DNA of 58,264 nt from Collinsella aerofaciens (GTDB lineage Bacteria; Actinomycetota; Coriobacteriia; Coriobacteriales; Coriobacteriaceae): the NCBI RefSeq assembly GCF_015670795.1, contig NZ_JADPCJ010000014.1:1-58264 (forward strand). The letters are read 5' to 3'. This document shows, in pieces, positions 8,096-16,332 of this stretch. The notes under the pieces were generated by a model, which saw only the letters and a list, made by a program, of their open reading frames with translations, did not search any database and was not told where the DNA came from. A program made the translations under genes and the position numbers. Each line of letters starts with the position of its first letter. Within the stretch, counting starts at the first letter, position 1.

Positions 8096-8674
8096 ATGCC
8101 TGAACGCTTGGTTTCGACGACATGCTTGGGAAATCTCAACGATCCGTCCTATGAACTCCTGCTTCGCCGGAAGTTGGGCGGCGTCTTTGAAGTTGACGAT
8201 CTGCTGCTCGATTGGGACCAGGCTGATGTATACGCGTTTGTGGGCGTGACGGAGCTGGGGCGCACGGTCGATGTTCGGCTGGATACTGCCGACGGCGGTC
8301 GTCTTGCCGACGGCGACGTGCTCGCCATTGACCGTTCGGGCATGGTGCCCGTGGCGGTTGTCGTGCGCTTGCGCAGCGCCGAGGTTTATTTGGTCGAAGT
8401 TGACCGCATGGACCCGATTGCGCTCGCGCATTCGTGCTGGGAGATCGGCAACATGCATGCGCCGCTCTTCCGGGGCGACTCGGACGAGCATACTGTGCGC
8501 ATGTATACGCCGGTGCAGCCTGTTTTGGGCCGCATGCTCCGGGGTGTCGAGGGTGTTCGGCTCTCGCTGGTTACCCGTGAACTCGATGCGGACCGGCGCT
8601 TTGCGTCGAGTGCGGCGGAGGTCGTCGTGAGCATGGCTCCCGACTTTACCATCGTAAAAAAGGCGCGCGGCTAA
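8096..8674 (+). CDS. UreE-like nickel metallochaperone
   Basis: 192 residues. The segment CWEIGNMHAPLF (114-125) matches the UreE core CxHIGNRHxPxQ, with the conserved nickel-binding histidine kept at H121 and the earlier histidine replaced by Glu. The N-terminal half fits the UreE beta domain (GRTVDVRLDTADGGRLADGD in family order). UreE carries nickel to urease, but no urease genes are present. Tight coupling to slyD suggests a nickel-handling pair for another enzyme such as a hydrogenase; that is inference. No histidine-rich tail is seen. Confidence 0.82.
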   Translation: MPERLVSTTCLGNLNDPSYELLLRRKLGGVFEVDDLLLDWDQADVYAFVGVTELGRTVDVRLDTADGGRLADGDVLAIDRSGMVPVAVVVRLRSAEVYLVEVDRMDPIALAHSCWEIGNMHAPLFRGDSDEHTVRMYTPVQPVLGRMLRGVEGVRLSLVTRELDADRRFASSAAEVVVSMAPDFTIVKKARG

Positions 8675-8757
8675 GCGCGCGTATGCGCAAGACGGGCTTT
8701 GAGGGGCGACCGATCAAGGTCCGTCTTGCTGTTGATATGAGGCTTTGGGGGAAGCAT

Positions 8758-9555
8758 ATGGGTCTTGAGGGAATCAAACTGATTGCATGCGATTTGGACG
8801 GCACGTTGCTGCATCCGGGGGAGCGCGAGCTGCGTTCCGAGGCCTTTGAGCTTATCGATGAGCTGCATCGTCGTGGTATCGTGTTTATGCCGGCGAGTGG
8901 CCGTCAATATGCGAGCTTGCGCTACCTGTTTGCCCCGGTGGCCGATGAGCTCGCCTATGTATGCGAAAACGGAACCCTGGTGATGAGCGAGGGGCGTGCC
9001 GTCGTCAAGCGTTCCATGGAGCGTAGCCTTGCTATGGTTATCGCGAATACCGTGGTTGCGTATCCCCATACCGACATGACCCTTTCGTGTGAGGGGCACA
9101 TCTACACCATGAGCGGCAACGATGCGTTCGTCGACCATTTGCGCTATGTGGTCCACTGCGATGTGGCGGTGGTCGACCGTCCCGAGGACATCGACGAGGA
9201 TGTCATTAAGATTGGCTTCCAGACGCCCGAGGTGGATTATCCGGCGGCCCGGGAGTATTTCGAGCGCCTCTTTGGCGACCGTGTCGATGTGATGACGTCA
9301 GGAACCGCATGGACGGACCTTATCGGTTTCGGTTCGGGCAAGGGCTCCGCGCTTGTCGATTACGGTCGTGTCCTGGGGATTTCGCCCGATGAGATGATGG
9401 CATTTGGCGACAATGAGAACGATCGCGACATGCTCAACGTCGTGGGCCATCCCTATCTGATGGAGAGCTGCAACCCCACCATGCGCGGTATCAACGATCG
9501 CGTCCGTTACGTGCACACGGTCGAAGAAGAACTGCACCGCCTGCTCGCCGAGTAG
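8758..9555 (+). CDS. Cof-type HAD-superfamily phosphatase
   Basis: 265 residues. The HAD nucleophile motif is DLDGTLL near the N-terminus, with ASGR (motif II), a conserved lysine region IKIGF and the metal-binding GDNENDRDML (motif IV). The class IIB (Cof) cap suggests a sugar-phosphate or cofactor phosphatase; the substrate cannot be told. The ATG at 8758 follows GGGGAAG; an in-frame ATG at 8683 has no ribosome site. It lies 83 bases after the UreE-like gene. Confidence 0.9.
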   Translation: MGLEGIKLIACDLDGTLLHPGERELRSEAFELIDELHRRGIVFMPASGRQYASLRYLFAPVADELAYVCENGTLVMSEGRAVVKRSMERSLAMVIANTVVAYPHTDMTLSCEGHIYTMSGNDAFVDHLRYVVHCDVAVVDRPEDIDEDVIKIGFQTPEVDYPAAREYFERLFGDRVDVMTSGTAWTDLIGFGSGKGSALVDYGRVLGISPDEMMAFGDNENDRDMLNVVGHPYLMESCNPTMRGINDRVRYVHTVEEELHRLLAE

Positions 9556-9558
9556 GTT

Positions 9559-9629
9559 TTCGGGACATGCCTAGAAATGTACTGTTTGCTGCAAAGCGCG
9601 GAAAGGTGGATTTTAAGGCATGTCCCGAA
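9559..9629. terminator. Inverted repeat between HAD and Fur genes
   Basis: A perfect 14-bp inverted repeat (9559-9572 with 9616-9629) is spaced by 43 bases and fills the gap between two convergent genes, ending four bases before the regulator's stop codon. It may serve as a bidirectional terminator, though T-tracts are weak. It belongs to the spaced-hairpin style of intergenic repeat seen elsewhere in this window. Confidence 0.55.
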
Positions 9630-9632
9630 CAT

Positions 9633-10013
9633 CTACCGGCAGTCGGGGCAGAGACCCTCGAAGATGGTGTAGTGCGACGTGACGTGCCAGCCGATTTGCT
9701 CGGACGCTTTGGCGTCGAGCTGGGCATCGAAGGGGAGCGGTACGTCGATGACGCGGCTGCACGAGGTGCAGATGATATGCGCATGCGGCTCGATCGTGCG
9801 ATCGAAGCGGCTGCCGCCCGGCGTCTTGATGGAGAGGATCTCGCCGGCGTCGGCCAAGAGATTGAGATTGCGGTAGACCGTACCGCGGCTGATTTTGTCA
9901 TCCTGCGCGCGCACGGCGTTGTAGATTTCGTCGGCGGTGGGATGGTTATAGCTTTGGCGCACGGCGTCAAGAACCAGCTTTCGCTGCCTGGTATTCCTTC
10001 TTTGCACCGCCAT
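9633..10013 (-). CDS. Fur-family metalloregulator, probably PerR-like
   Basis: 126 residues. The winged-helix region (HPTADEIYNAVR, ISRGTVYRNLNLLAD) and the metal site FDRTIEPHAHI fit the Fur family. Two CxxC pairs (CTSC and CPDC) form the structural zinc site. The His/Asp pattern (H in HPTADE, D in FDRT, HxH in HAH) is that of PerR, which senses peroxide by iron-catalysed oxidation. Assignment to PerR over Fur/Zur is inference. No flanking target gene gives it away. Confidence 0.9.
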   Translation of the reverse strand: MAVQRRNTRQRKLVLDAVRQSYNHPTADEIYNAVRAQDDKISRGTVYRNLNLLADAGEILSIKTPGGSRFDRTIEPHAHIICTSCSRVIDVPLPFDAQLDAKASEQIGWHVTSHYTIFEGLCPDCR

Positions 10014-10074
10014 GCGCCTCGCCTCTTTTCTATCAACGGTCGTAGGTAAATGATACCGTATTTAGCACACAATA

Positions 10075-10485
10075 CTAATAATGAGGACTGAAACCGTCTT
10101 CATTGGCAAGTGGGGCTCGGGCCTGAGCGTCTATGAGGCGAAAACGCGTTCCCATGCGCTCGTAGGAGGCATGAAGCGCCTCGAGATGAGATAGGATATT
10201 TGCCGGAGCTCCCTGTATCTCCATCTCGACTGAGCCGTCTTCCATGTTACGCACCCAGCCGGTGAGTGCGCGTGCCTGCGCGAGGTTGGTGTTGGTAAAG
10301 CGAAAACCAACGCCTTGGACTTGCCCCTCCCAGCGCAGGAAATAGCGCAGGGGAGTGTCTTGAGTGGCCTCGTCGCTTGCGAGCACAGTAAGCCTGCGGC
10401 GCAGCTCGAGCTCGACGTTTGATGGTTTTTGAGGCTCTCGACTGCCGCCGGTGACGCTGGAGAAGAACGTATCGAAGAGGCCCAT
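10075..10485 (-). CDS. acyP: Acylphosphatase with N-terminal extension
   Basis: 136 residues. The acylphosphatase domain (last ~90 residues) has the phosphate loop VQGVGFR with the catalytic Arg, and the catalytic Asn in GWVRNMEDGSVE. It hydrolyses carboxyl-phosphate bonds. About 45 residues precede the domain (MGLFDTFFSSVTGG...), with no signal peptide. The start lies two bases after the stop of the oxidoreductase gene, so the two are co-transcribed. Confidence 0.9.
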   Translation of the reverse strand: MGLFDTFFSSVTGGSREPQKPSNVELELRRRLTVLASDEATQDTPLRYFLRWEGQVQGVGFRFTNTNLAQARALTGWVRNMEDGSVEMEIQGAPANILSHLEALHASYERMGTRFRLIDAQARAPLANEDGFSPHY

Positions 10486-10487
10486 CG

Positions 10488-11594
10488 CTATGCCTGCTTG
10501 CCTGCGTCGGCCGGGAAGGTAATGCCGGCCTGCTGGCGCACGGCATCCATGATGCGTAGTGAGACGAGTGTGACATCGCGGTAGTGGCCAAGCTCGTGGC
10601 GTCCCGCCGGGGTCTCCCAAATCTCTTCCTTGACGTTATCGATGCCGCCGATGGCGGTGATGAAGTCTGTGAGTTCGTATTCCATAGTGTTGCTCGATTT
10701 GGGCAGGTCGAGCACGCGGCCGTTGTCGCCCTGTTCGCGCGGCGCCTCGGTCGCCGAGCCGCGTACGACGTCGCCGCGATAGTCGATGCGGACGTTGCGG
10801 GGCGTGGACAGATGGTCGATCTGGATAGTGCCACGCTCGCCTTCGATCTGCGAGGGCAGCAGGTCATTCGTAATTTTGGAGTGCGCGAGCTCGACGGAGA
10901 TACGGCCACCGCCGTAGCTGGCGAGGATGGAACCGCAGCCGTCGATGGGGCCGTGCGTGAGCTGTCGCGTGGTGGGATCGAGCAGGGTGGTCATGCTCGT
11001 AAGGCCGGAGGGCATGCCGAAAATCTCGACCATGGGCTCGACGGTGTAGACGCCAATATCCATGAGGGAACCCGAGGCCATATTGCAGTCGAAGATATTG
11101 GTGGCGCGTCCCGCGAGAATCTCGTTGTAGCGCGAGGAATATTTTCCAAAGCGCAATGAGGCGCGGCGGATGGGGGCGATCTCACCCAGGGCGTCCTCGA
11201 TGGCGTGGAAGGCGGGATCGTGGAGGGGACGCATGGCCTCGAGGGCCACGACACCTGCTGCCTCGGCAGCGCGGAAGACTTCCAGCGCTTGCGCCTCGGT
11301 GGCGCAGAAGGGCTTCTCGACGATGACGTGCTTGCCACCGGCGATGCAGGCAAGGGCCTGCTCGTAGTGAAGTGCGTTGGGGCTGCCGATATAGACGGCG
11401 TCGACGTCGGCGGCTGCCGCGAGCTCATCGAGTGAAGTAAAGTTTCGCTCGCCACCGCGCTCGGCGGTAAAGGCAGCACCGCGATTGGCATCGCGCGAGA
11501 GCGTGCCCACAAACGCGGCTTGGTCGTTGGCGTTGACGACCTGGATAAAGTCGTCGGTAATCATGGATGTGCCGATGGTCGCTATACGCAGCAT
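10488..11594 (-). CDS. Gfo/Idh/MocA-family oxidoreductase
   Basis: 368 residues. An N-terminal Rossmann domain (IATIGTSMITDDF) and the family motif EKPFCATEAQA bind NAD(P). The catalytic-region motif MDIGVYTVEPM, with the D-x3-Y pattern, follows. Members oxidise or reduce sugars and related alcohols; the substrate cannot be told. The ATG follows GAGGGGG. It is upstream of and coupled to the acylphosphatase gene. Confidence 0.9.
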   Translation of the reverse strand: MLRIATIGTSMITDDFIQVVNANDQAAFVGTLSRDANRGAAFTAERGGERNFTSLDELAAAADVDAVYIGSPNALHYEQALACIAGGKHVIVEKPFCATEAQALEVFRAAEAAGVVALEAMRPLHDPAFHAIEDALGEIAPIRRASLRFGKYSSRYNEILAGRATNIFDCNMASGSLMDIGVYTVEPMVEIFGMPSGLTSMTTLLDPTTRQLTHGPIDGCGSILASYGGGRISVELAHSKITNDLLPSQIEGERGTIQIDHLSTPRNVRIDYRGDVVRGSATEAPREQGDNGRVLDLPKSSNTMEYELTDFITAIGGIDNVKEEIWETPAGRHELGHYRDVTLVSLRIMDAVRQQAGITFPADAGKQA

Positions 11595-11669
11595 GTATCC
11601 CCCTCGTGCCGTTCGGTTTACAGGATGAGTGTAGCGCGAAGGGGCAGGAAATAGCGTACGAAAACGCCG

Positions 11670-12155
11670 TTACAGGTCGCTCTCGTTAAAGCCGGTGTCG
11701 ATATCGAGGTTGCTGCCGTCGGCCGCCGTGGTGGCGAGCTCGTCGCAGCGCTCGTTGAGCTCATGGCCGGCGTGACCCTTAACCCAGATGAACTCAACCT
11801 TGTGCTTGCTCTTTGCGGTGAGTAGGCGCTCCCACAGATCGCGGTTCTTGACGGGCTGCTTGTTGGCGGTCTTCCAGCCGCGTTTTTTCCATCCGTCAAT
11901 CCAGTGCTTGTTGAAGGCGTTAACGACGTACTGCGAATCGGAATGGACTTCGACGTCGCAGGGGCGGTTGAGCGCCTCGAGTGCCACGATAACGGCCATG
12001 AGCTCCATGCGGTTGTTGGTGGTCTTGGCGTAGCCGCGCGAAAGCTCAGAGGTGAAGGTCTTGCCGGCGGGGTTGGTGTATTTGAGCACGGCGCCGTAGC
12101 CGCCGCGTCCCGGATTTGATCGGGCCGAGCCGTCGGTATAGATGATGACCTTCAC
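11670..12155 (-). CDS. rnhA: Ribonuclease HI
   Basis: 161 residues. It degrades the RNA strand of RNA-DNA hybrids. The four acidic catalytic residues are visible in [27 protein letters not shown] and NERCDELA. The basic-protrusion segment [15 protein letters not shown] is present. GTG at 12155 is chosen because AAGGA lies five bases upstream; upstream in-frame sequence lacks a site. About 20 acidic residues extend past the last catalytic motif. Confidence 0.95.
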   Translation of the reverse strand: MKVIIYTDGSARSNPGRGGYGAVLKYTNPAGKTFTSELSRGYAKTTNNRMELMAVIVALEALNRPCDVEVHSDSQYVVNAFNKHWIDGWKKRGWKTANKQPVKNRDLWERLLTAKSKHKVEFIWVKGHAGHELNERCDELATTAADGSNLDIDTGFNESDL

Positions 12156-12218
12156 ATGGTTCCTTTCGTTGGGTACGTTTCGCGTGAGTGACCATTGTAG
12201 CGCCATGCCCGCCGGGGG

Positions 12219-13157
12219 CTAGCAATCTACGATTTCTACCCCGTCTTCCGACAGTTGGTTGGCATGGATGATGCGGTTGAGCTCGTCGAGGTATTGCTGC
12301 AAGAGGGGAGAGGGCTTGCGGTCGTCATGCATGATGTAGCCCACATGCATCGTCGGGGCGTCTGCCAGGGGGATCGAGGCCATGCCCCACTGCATTTCGC
12401 TGGAGAGTACGCCGGTCGACAGCGCATAGCCGTTCGAGGTGATAAGCAGGTTGGTGAGCGTCCCGCGGTCGGATACGCGGATATTGCGGTTGCAGGGAAT
12501 ATAGCTAAACGGTTCCTCGGCGTAATAGAAGGAGTTCGAGGTGCCTTGCTCAAAGCTGTAGCGCGTATAGGGCGTGAGGTCGGCAAGGGACAGCTGCGAA
12601 CGGCGTGCGAGCGGGTGGCGTTCGCTGACGAACACGTGGACTTTTGCATCAAAGAGGGGATGAAAGCTCGCTCGGGCATCGGTAAAGGCCTTCTGCAAGA
12701 CACGGGTATTAAAGTCATCCAGATAGAGGATGCCGATATCGCTGCGAAACGCGCGCACGTCGTCGATAATCTGCGCTGTGGTGGTCTCGCGCATGATGAA
12801 CTCGAACTTGCTGTCGCGGCAGCGCTCGACTACGTTGACAAAGGCCTCGACCGAAAAGGCGTAGTGTTGGGCGGAAATGGCGAGGCGGGCTTGCGGGGTA
12901 CCGCCGTCCTCGTAGCGGGCCTCGAGCATGTCGGCCTGCTCTACGACCTGGCGTGCATAACCCAAAAGCTCGGTGCCGTCGTTGGTGAGTGCAACACCGC
13001 GGCTGGAGCGCGTAAAGATTTCGATATGAAGTTCCTGCTCCAGGCTTTTGACGGCATTGGAGATATTGGACTGTGCCGTATAGAGGCGCTGGGCTGCGGC
13101 GTTGATCGAACCGGACTCTGCCACGGCGATCAAAAAGCGAAGCTGTTGGAGGGTCAT
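12219..13157 (-). CDS. LysR-family transcriptional regulator
   Basis: 312 residues. The N-terminal winged helix (QLRFLIAVAESGSINAAAQ, SNISNAVKSLE) is typical LysR, followed by a periplasmic-binding-like effector domain. It is divergent from metY, and a GTTATC-N9-GATAAC palindrome lies 20 bases before its start, so it probably controls itself and metY, as CysB/MetR-type regulators do. AAAGGA precedes the ATG. The effector (for example O-acetyl-serine or homoserine) is not visible. Confidence 0.9.
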   Translation of the reverse strand: MTLQQLRFLIAVAESGSINAAAQRLYTAQSNISNAVKSLEQELHIEIFTRSSRGVALTNDGTELLGYARQVVEQADMLEARYEDGGTPQARLAISAQHYAFSVEAFVNVVERCRDSKFEFIMRETTTAQIIDDVRAFRSDIGILYLDDFNTRVLQKAFTDARASFHPLFDAKVHVFVSERHPLARRSQLSLADLTPYTRYSFEQGTSNSFYYAEEPFSYIPCNRNIRVSDRGTLTNLLITSNGYALSTGVLSSEMQWGMASIPLADAPTMHVGYIMHDDRKPSPLLQQYLDELNRIIHANQLSEDGVEIVDC

Positions 13158-13177
13158 CGGCGCCCGTCCTTTCGAGT

Positions 13178-13198
13178 GTTATCTATAAAACCGATAAC
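13178..13198. promoter_or_regulatory. LysR-type operator
   Basis: GTTATC (13178-13183) and GATAAC (13193-13198) form a perfect palindrome around nine bases. It contains the classic ATC-N9-GAT / T-N11-A LysR box. It lies in the divergent region between the LysR gene and metY. Confidence 0.7.
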
Positions 13199-13264
13199 AG
13201 GTTAGCGCTTTAAAGTGATTGACCGAGGAAAACAATGCTCGTACTATTCAAAACACACAAAGAC

Positions 13265-13376
13265 GGTAGGTAATTAAGCCAACTACGGAACCGGGATGCG
13301 AAAGGAGGCCCGCATATGAATTGCTTACCAAGACGAATGCCGGGCTCCTGTTTGCGCCCGTCGGCGTGATCAGGAG
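13265..13376 (+). promoter_or_regulatory. Structured leader of metY
   Basis: Bases 13265-13275 pair fully with 13319-13329 (11 bp, two G-T pairs), closing a domain with an inner ATGCG/CGCAT hairpin. GGAGGCCCG (13304-13312) can pair with CGGGCTCC (13341-13348), while CTCCTG (13345-13350) can pair with CAGGAG (13371-13376). Alternative pairings suggest attenuation or a riboswitch. I do not find a SAM-I core or a T-box sequence. About 55 bases separate it from the metY start. Confidence 0.45.
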
Positions 13377-13430
13377 ACAGCGACTCACTTCTCTTACTCT
13401 TATTACTTTTGTTCGATCAAGGAGATCATC

Positions 13431-14741
13431 ATGAGCCAGTTTATCAACAACCCCGAGCACACCTTTGGTTTCGATACCCTGCAGCTGCACGTTGGCCAGG
13501 AGAGCGCCGATCCTGCATCCGACTCCCGCGCCGTGCCTATCTACCAGACCACGAGCTATGTGTTCCGCAACTCCCAGCACGCCGCCGACCGCTTTGGTCT
13601 TGCCGACGCCGGTAACATCTACGGCCGTCTGACCAACTCCACCCAGGGCGTCTTCGAGGACCGTATCGCCGCCCTCGAGGGTGGCGTGGCAGGTCTTGCC
13701 GTCGCCTCCGGTGCTGCTGCCATCACCTATACCCTGCAGGCTCTTGCCCAGGCCGGTGACCACGTGGTGGCTCAGAAGACCATCTACGGTGGCTCCTACA
13801 ACCTGCTGGAGCATACGCTCTCCCAGTTTGGCGTCGAGACCACGTTTGTCGATGCCCATAACCTTGAAGAGGTCGAGGGTGCCATCAAGGACAACACCAC
13901 GGTCATCTATCTCGAGACGCTCGGCAACCCCAACTCCGACATCCCCAACATCGACGCCATCTCCGAGATCGCCAAGAAGCACGGTCTGCCGGTTGTCGTC
14001 GACAACACCTTCGGCACCCCGTATCTGCTCCGTCCGCTGGAGCATGGTGCCAATATCGTCGTCCACTCCGCAACCAAGTTCATCGGCGGCCACGGCACCT
14101 CGCTGGGCGGTGTGATCGTCGACGGCGGTAACTTCGATTGGAAGGCGAGCGGAAAGTACGCCCAGATTGCTGAGCCCAACCCCTCCTACCACGGTGTCTC
14201 GTTTGCCGAGGCTGCCGGTCCCGCCGCCTTTGCAACCTATGTCCGCGCTATCCTGCTGCGTGACGAGGGCGCTTGCATCAGTCCGTTCAACGCCTGGGTC
14301 CTGCTCCAGGGCACCGAGACTCTGTCGCTGCGCGTTGACCGTCATGTCGAGAACACCAAGAAGGTCGTTGAGTTCCTGGCTGGTGACAGCCACGTCGCCA
14401 AGGTGAACCACCCGAGCCTGCCTGAGCACCCCGATCACGAGCTCTATCAGAAGTACTTCCCCCGTGGCGGTGCCTCGATCTTTACCTTTGAGATTAAGGG
14501 TGGCCAGGAGGCAGCTTGGAAGTTCATCGATCATCTGCAGGTGTTCTCGCTGCTCGCCAACGTGGCCGACGTCAAGTCGCTCGTCGTGCACCCGGCTACC
14601 ACCACGCACTCCCAGCTCTCTGCCGAGGAGCTCGCCGAGCAGAACATCACGCCCTCCACGATCCGTCTTTCCATCGGTACCGAGAACGCCGAGGATATCA
14701 TTTGGGATCTGAAGCAGGCCTTCGCCGCGCTGGACGAGTAA
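13431..14741 (+). CDS. metY: O-acetylhomoserine sulfhydrylase
   Basis: 436 residues, the family's normal length. This PLP enzyme makes homocysteine from O-acetylhomoserine and sulfide. The Cys/Met-metabolism PLP family is shown by SRAVPIYQTTSYVF, NIYGRLTNST, VVDNTFGTPYLLRPLE and the PLP-lysine motif HSATKFIGGHG. The end STIRLSIGTENAEDI is diagnostic. AAGGAG precedes the ATG. It is the presumed target of the divergent LysR regulator. Cystathionine synthases are relatives, but length and motifs favour MetY. Confidence 0.94.
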   Translation: MSQFINNPEHTFGFDTLQLHVGQESADPASDSRAVPIYQTTSYVFRNSQHAADRFGLADAGNIYGRLTNSTQGVFEDRIAALEGGVAGLAVASGAAAITYTLQALAQAGDHVVAQKTIYGGSYNLLEHTLSQFGVETTFVDAHNLEEVEGAIKDNTTVIYLETLGNPNSDIPNIDAISEIAKKHGLPVVVDNTFGTPYLLRPLEHGANIVVHSATKFIGGHGTSLGGVIVDGGNFDWKASGKYAQIAEPNPSYHGVSFAEAAGPAAFATYVRAILLRDEGACISPFNAWVLLQGTETLSLRVDRHVENTKKVVEFLAGDSHVAKVNHPSLPEHPDHELYQKYFPRGGASIFTFEIKGGQEAAWKFIDHLQVFSLLANVADVKSLVVHPATTTHSQLSAEELAEQNITPSTIRLSIGTENAEDIIWDLKQAFAALDE

Positions 14742-14801
14742 GGCGACTTGTGCAAGGACCCCTTGCGACTCGATAGGTATAACTGCATAAAATGCCTGCT
14801 C

Positions 14802-14842
14802 AAGGCGCCTGTGCGAACAATGGTTGCACAGGCGCCTTATTT
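14802..14842 (+). terminator. Terminator after metY
   Basis: A perfect 13-bp stem (14802-14814 with 14826-14838) with an 11-base loop is followed by ATTTG. It lies 60 bases after the metY stop. Confidence 0.75.
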
Positions 14843-15053
14843 GCATAGAGAGGGTGCAAAAACAGGGTTTTTGACACGCTTTATGCATTCGAGTTGTGGA
14901 AAACTCCTGTTGAGAGGATGTGAGTTTTACGCAATTGACGTGCGCCTTTTAAGTAAAACCGCAGGTCGCGATTTGCTCGGGGTACTATGCAGCGCGATCG
15001 AATCACACGCAGCTCAAACGCAGCAAAAACGCACTACGGAGGTTTCCAGCTAC
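14843..15053 (+). other. Upstream region of the secreted protein gene
   Basis: No gene is seen. It holds a 7-bp inverted repeat GTTTTAC/GTAAAAC (14924-14930 and 14953-14959) and a smaller hairpin around GAGTT/AACTC at 14891-14905, so the transcript leader may fold. No known riboswitch consensus is recognised. Confidence 0.35.
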
Positions 15054-15827
15054 ATGAGGATTGATTCACGAAAACCGAAAACCGCCGCCCTTTCCGCCGC
15101 TCTGACCGTGGCACTTTTGGCGGGCGCCGGTGCAACTGATGCCCACGCCGCAACACTGTCCGATACGGTTGGATCTACTCCGTCCGAGACGACGCTGGTG
15201 CAGCCCGTTGACTATCGTGGCGATGGTTATGGTTCCATGCAGGAGTGGAACGCCTCGATGGAGGCCAAGCGCGATTCCCTGGAGATGCGCGCTCAGATCA
15301 TCATGAATATGTATGGCGACTATGCCACCGATGACGAGCGCGCTGTGCTGCAGGGTTGCATCGACGGTGCGGGTAGCCTGTTGACGATGGGGGAGGTCGA
15401 CGCCAAGTCGACCGAGCTCGATGAGCTGCGCGCTGCGCTTGAGGATGCCAAGTGCGAAGCGCTCGAGGCTGCCGCCGAGGCGGAGGCTGCCGAGGCCGCC
15501 CAGGCTTCGTACTACAACGCCGGTTATACTCCGCCTTACGCGTCTGCCGCGTCCTACGCGAACGGATCGGGCCTGACGCGCTCTGCGGGTGTCAATAACT
15601 ACAACGGGCGCCGCGAGACCTATTACAGCAGCAATGTGCTTTATCACTATCGCACGGGCGAATGGACTCAGGATTCTGAGGGCTTCTGGCGCGATTCCGA
15701 CGGCTATTACGTTGTTGCCGCGGGCGATATGGCCCAGGGCTCGACCTTTACGGGCTCCAAGGGTGATTGCAAGGTCTATGACTCCGGCTGCGCTGCCGGA
15801 ACCACCGACTACTACACCGGTTGGTAA
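15054..15827 (+). CDS. Secreted cell-wall-associated protein (DPBB/3D-like C-terminus)
   Basis: 257 residues. A Sec signal peptide (basic start, ALTVALLAGAGATDAHA, cleavage after AHA) is followed by a helical, Ala/Glu-rich region (about 75-150), a Tyr/Ser-rich linker and a C-terminal block of about 60 residues. The end (YYVVAAGDM, KVYDSGCAAGTTDYYTGW) resembles the small barrel ending of many Gram-positive peptidoglycan-hydrolase-like proteins. A role in wall turnover is inference; no catalytic domain is clear. ACGGAGG precedes the ATG. Confidence 0.85.
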   Translation: MRIDSRKPKTAALSAALTVALLAGAGATDAHAATLSDTVGSTPSETTLVQPVDYRGDGYGSMQEWNASMEAKRDSLEMRAQIIMNMYGDYATDDERAVLQGCIDGAGSLLTMGEVDAKSTELDELRAALEDAKCEALEAAAEAEAAEAAQASYYNAGYTPPYASAASYANGSGLTRSAGVNNYNGRRETYYSSNVLYHYRTGEWTQDSEGFWRDSDGYYVVAAGDMAQGSTFTGSKGDCKVYDSGCAAGTTDYYTGW

Positions 15828-15855
15828 TCTGCCATAAGCAAAATAGGCACATGAT

Positions 15856-15905
15856 GGGCGGGCGTCTTTACTGAGCTTTTAGGCAACGTAAAGCCGCCCG
15901 TTCTT
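15856..15905 (+). terminator. Terminator-like hairpin
   Basis: GGGCGG...CTTTAC (15856-15871) pairs with GTAAAG-CCGCCC (15888-15899), followed by GTTCTTT. It lies just after the secreted protein gene. Confidence 0.6.
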
Positions 15906-16016
15906 TATGTGCGTTCGAGTTAACAGAGCCCTTACCGTGGCGGTACGCTGGGCGTATGGATGCGGGGCACACTAGTTCATGAGAAATAAGGTCTTTCTCG
16001 TGGAGGAAGTGGTCTT

Positions 16017-16223
16017 GTGAACGCTCGAGATATCGCCGTTGCCGCCATTGCATTGACGCTTGGTTGCCTTGGTCCTACGGCCGCGCTCGTCGCAGGTGTG
16101 CAGGGGTCTTGTGGGGCTGCCTCTATTGTGGTCGGCGCGCTGATCGCGGCCACGCTGCTGGGAAGCGCAGGCGTGGTTCTTTGCCGCGACGATGAGGACG
16201 AGGTGCCGGGGTCGCAACGCTAA
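16017..16223 (+). CDS. Small two-helix membrane protein
   Basis: 68 residues from a GTG start with GGAGG ten bases upstream. Two hydrophobic segments (residues about 6-28 and 34-56) are joined by a short Gly/Ser turn, and the tail is acidic (CRDDEDE). It is not a family I recognise. Terminators lie on both sides, so it would be a one-gene unit. The weak start and small size leave some doubt that it is expressed. Confidence 0.5.
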   Translation: MNARDIAVAAIALTLGCLGPTAALVAGVQGSCGAASIVVGALIAATLLGSAGVVLCRDDEDEVPGSQR

Positions 16224-16264
16224 CTGTTGTGAGATCGGCCGCCGGTCATAGACGAAGATGAAGG

Positions 16265-16299
16265 CCGCCGCAGGGGAAAGGTTCCCTTGCGGCGGTTTT
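16265..16299 (+). terminator. Strong intrinsic terminator
   Basis: A 14-bp stem (16265-16278 with 16282-16295, one G-T pair), a tight loop and TTTT. It separates the small membrane protein from the convergent reductase gene. Confidence 0.85.
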
Positions 16300-16332
16300 G
16301 CTGTTAAGGCTGTTGAATGCGGCGCGTCGGCG

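Noticed and set aside
13265..13376. SAM-I riboswitch or T-box before metY
   Set aside because: Neither the AGAGGTGGAGGGA-like start of SAM-I nor the T-box sequence is present, although the leader folds.
13248..14888. 546-codon open frame opposite metY
   Set aside because: Antisense to a conserved enzyme and crosses two structured intergenic regions; no family match.
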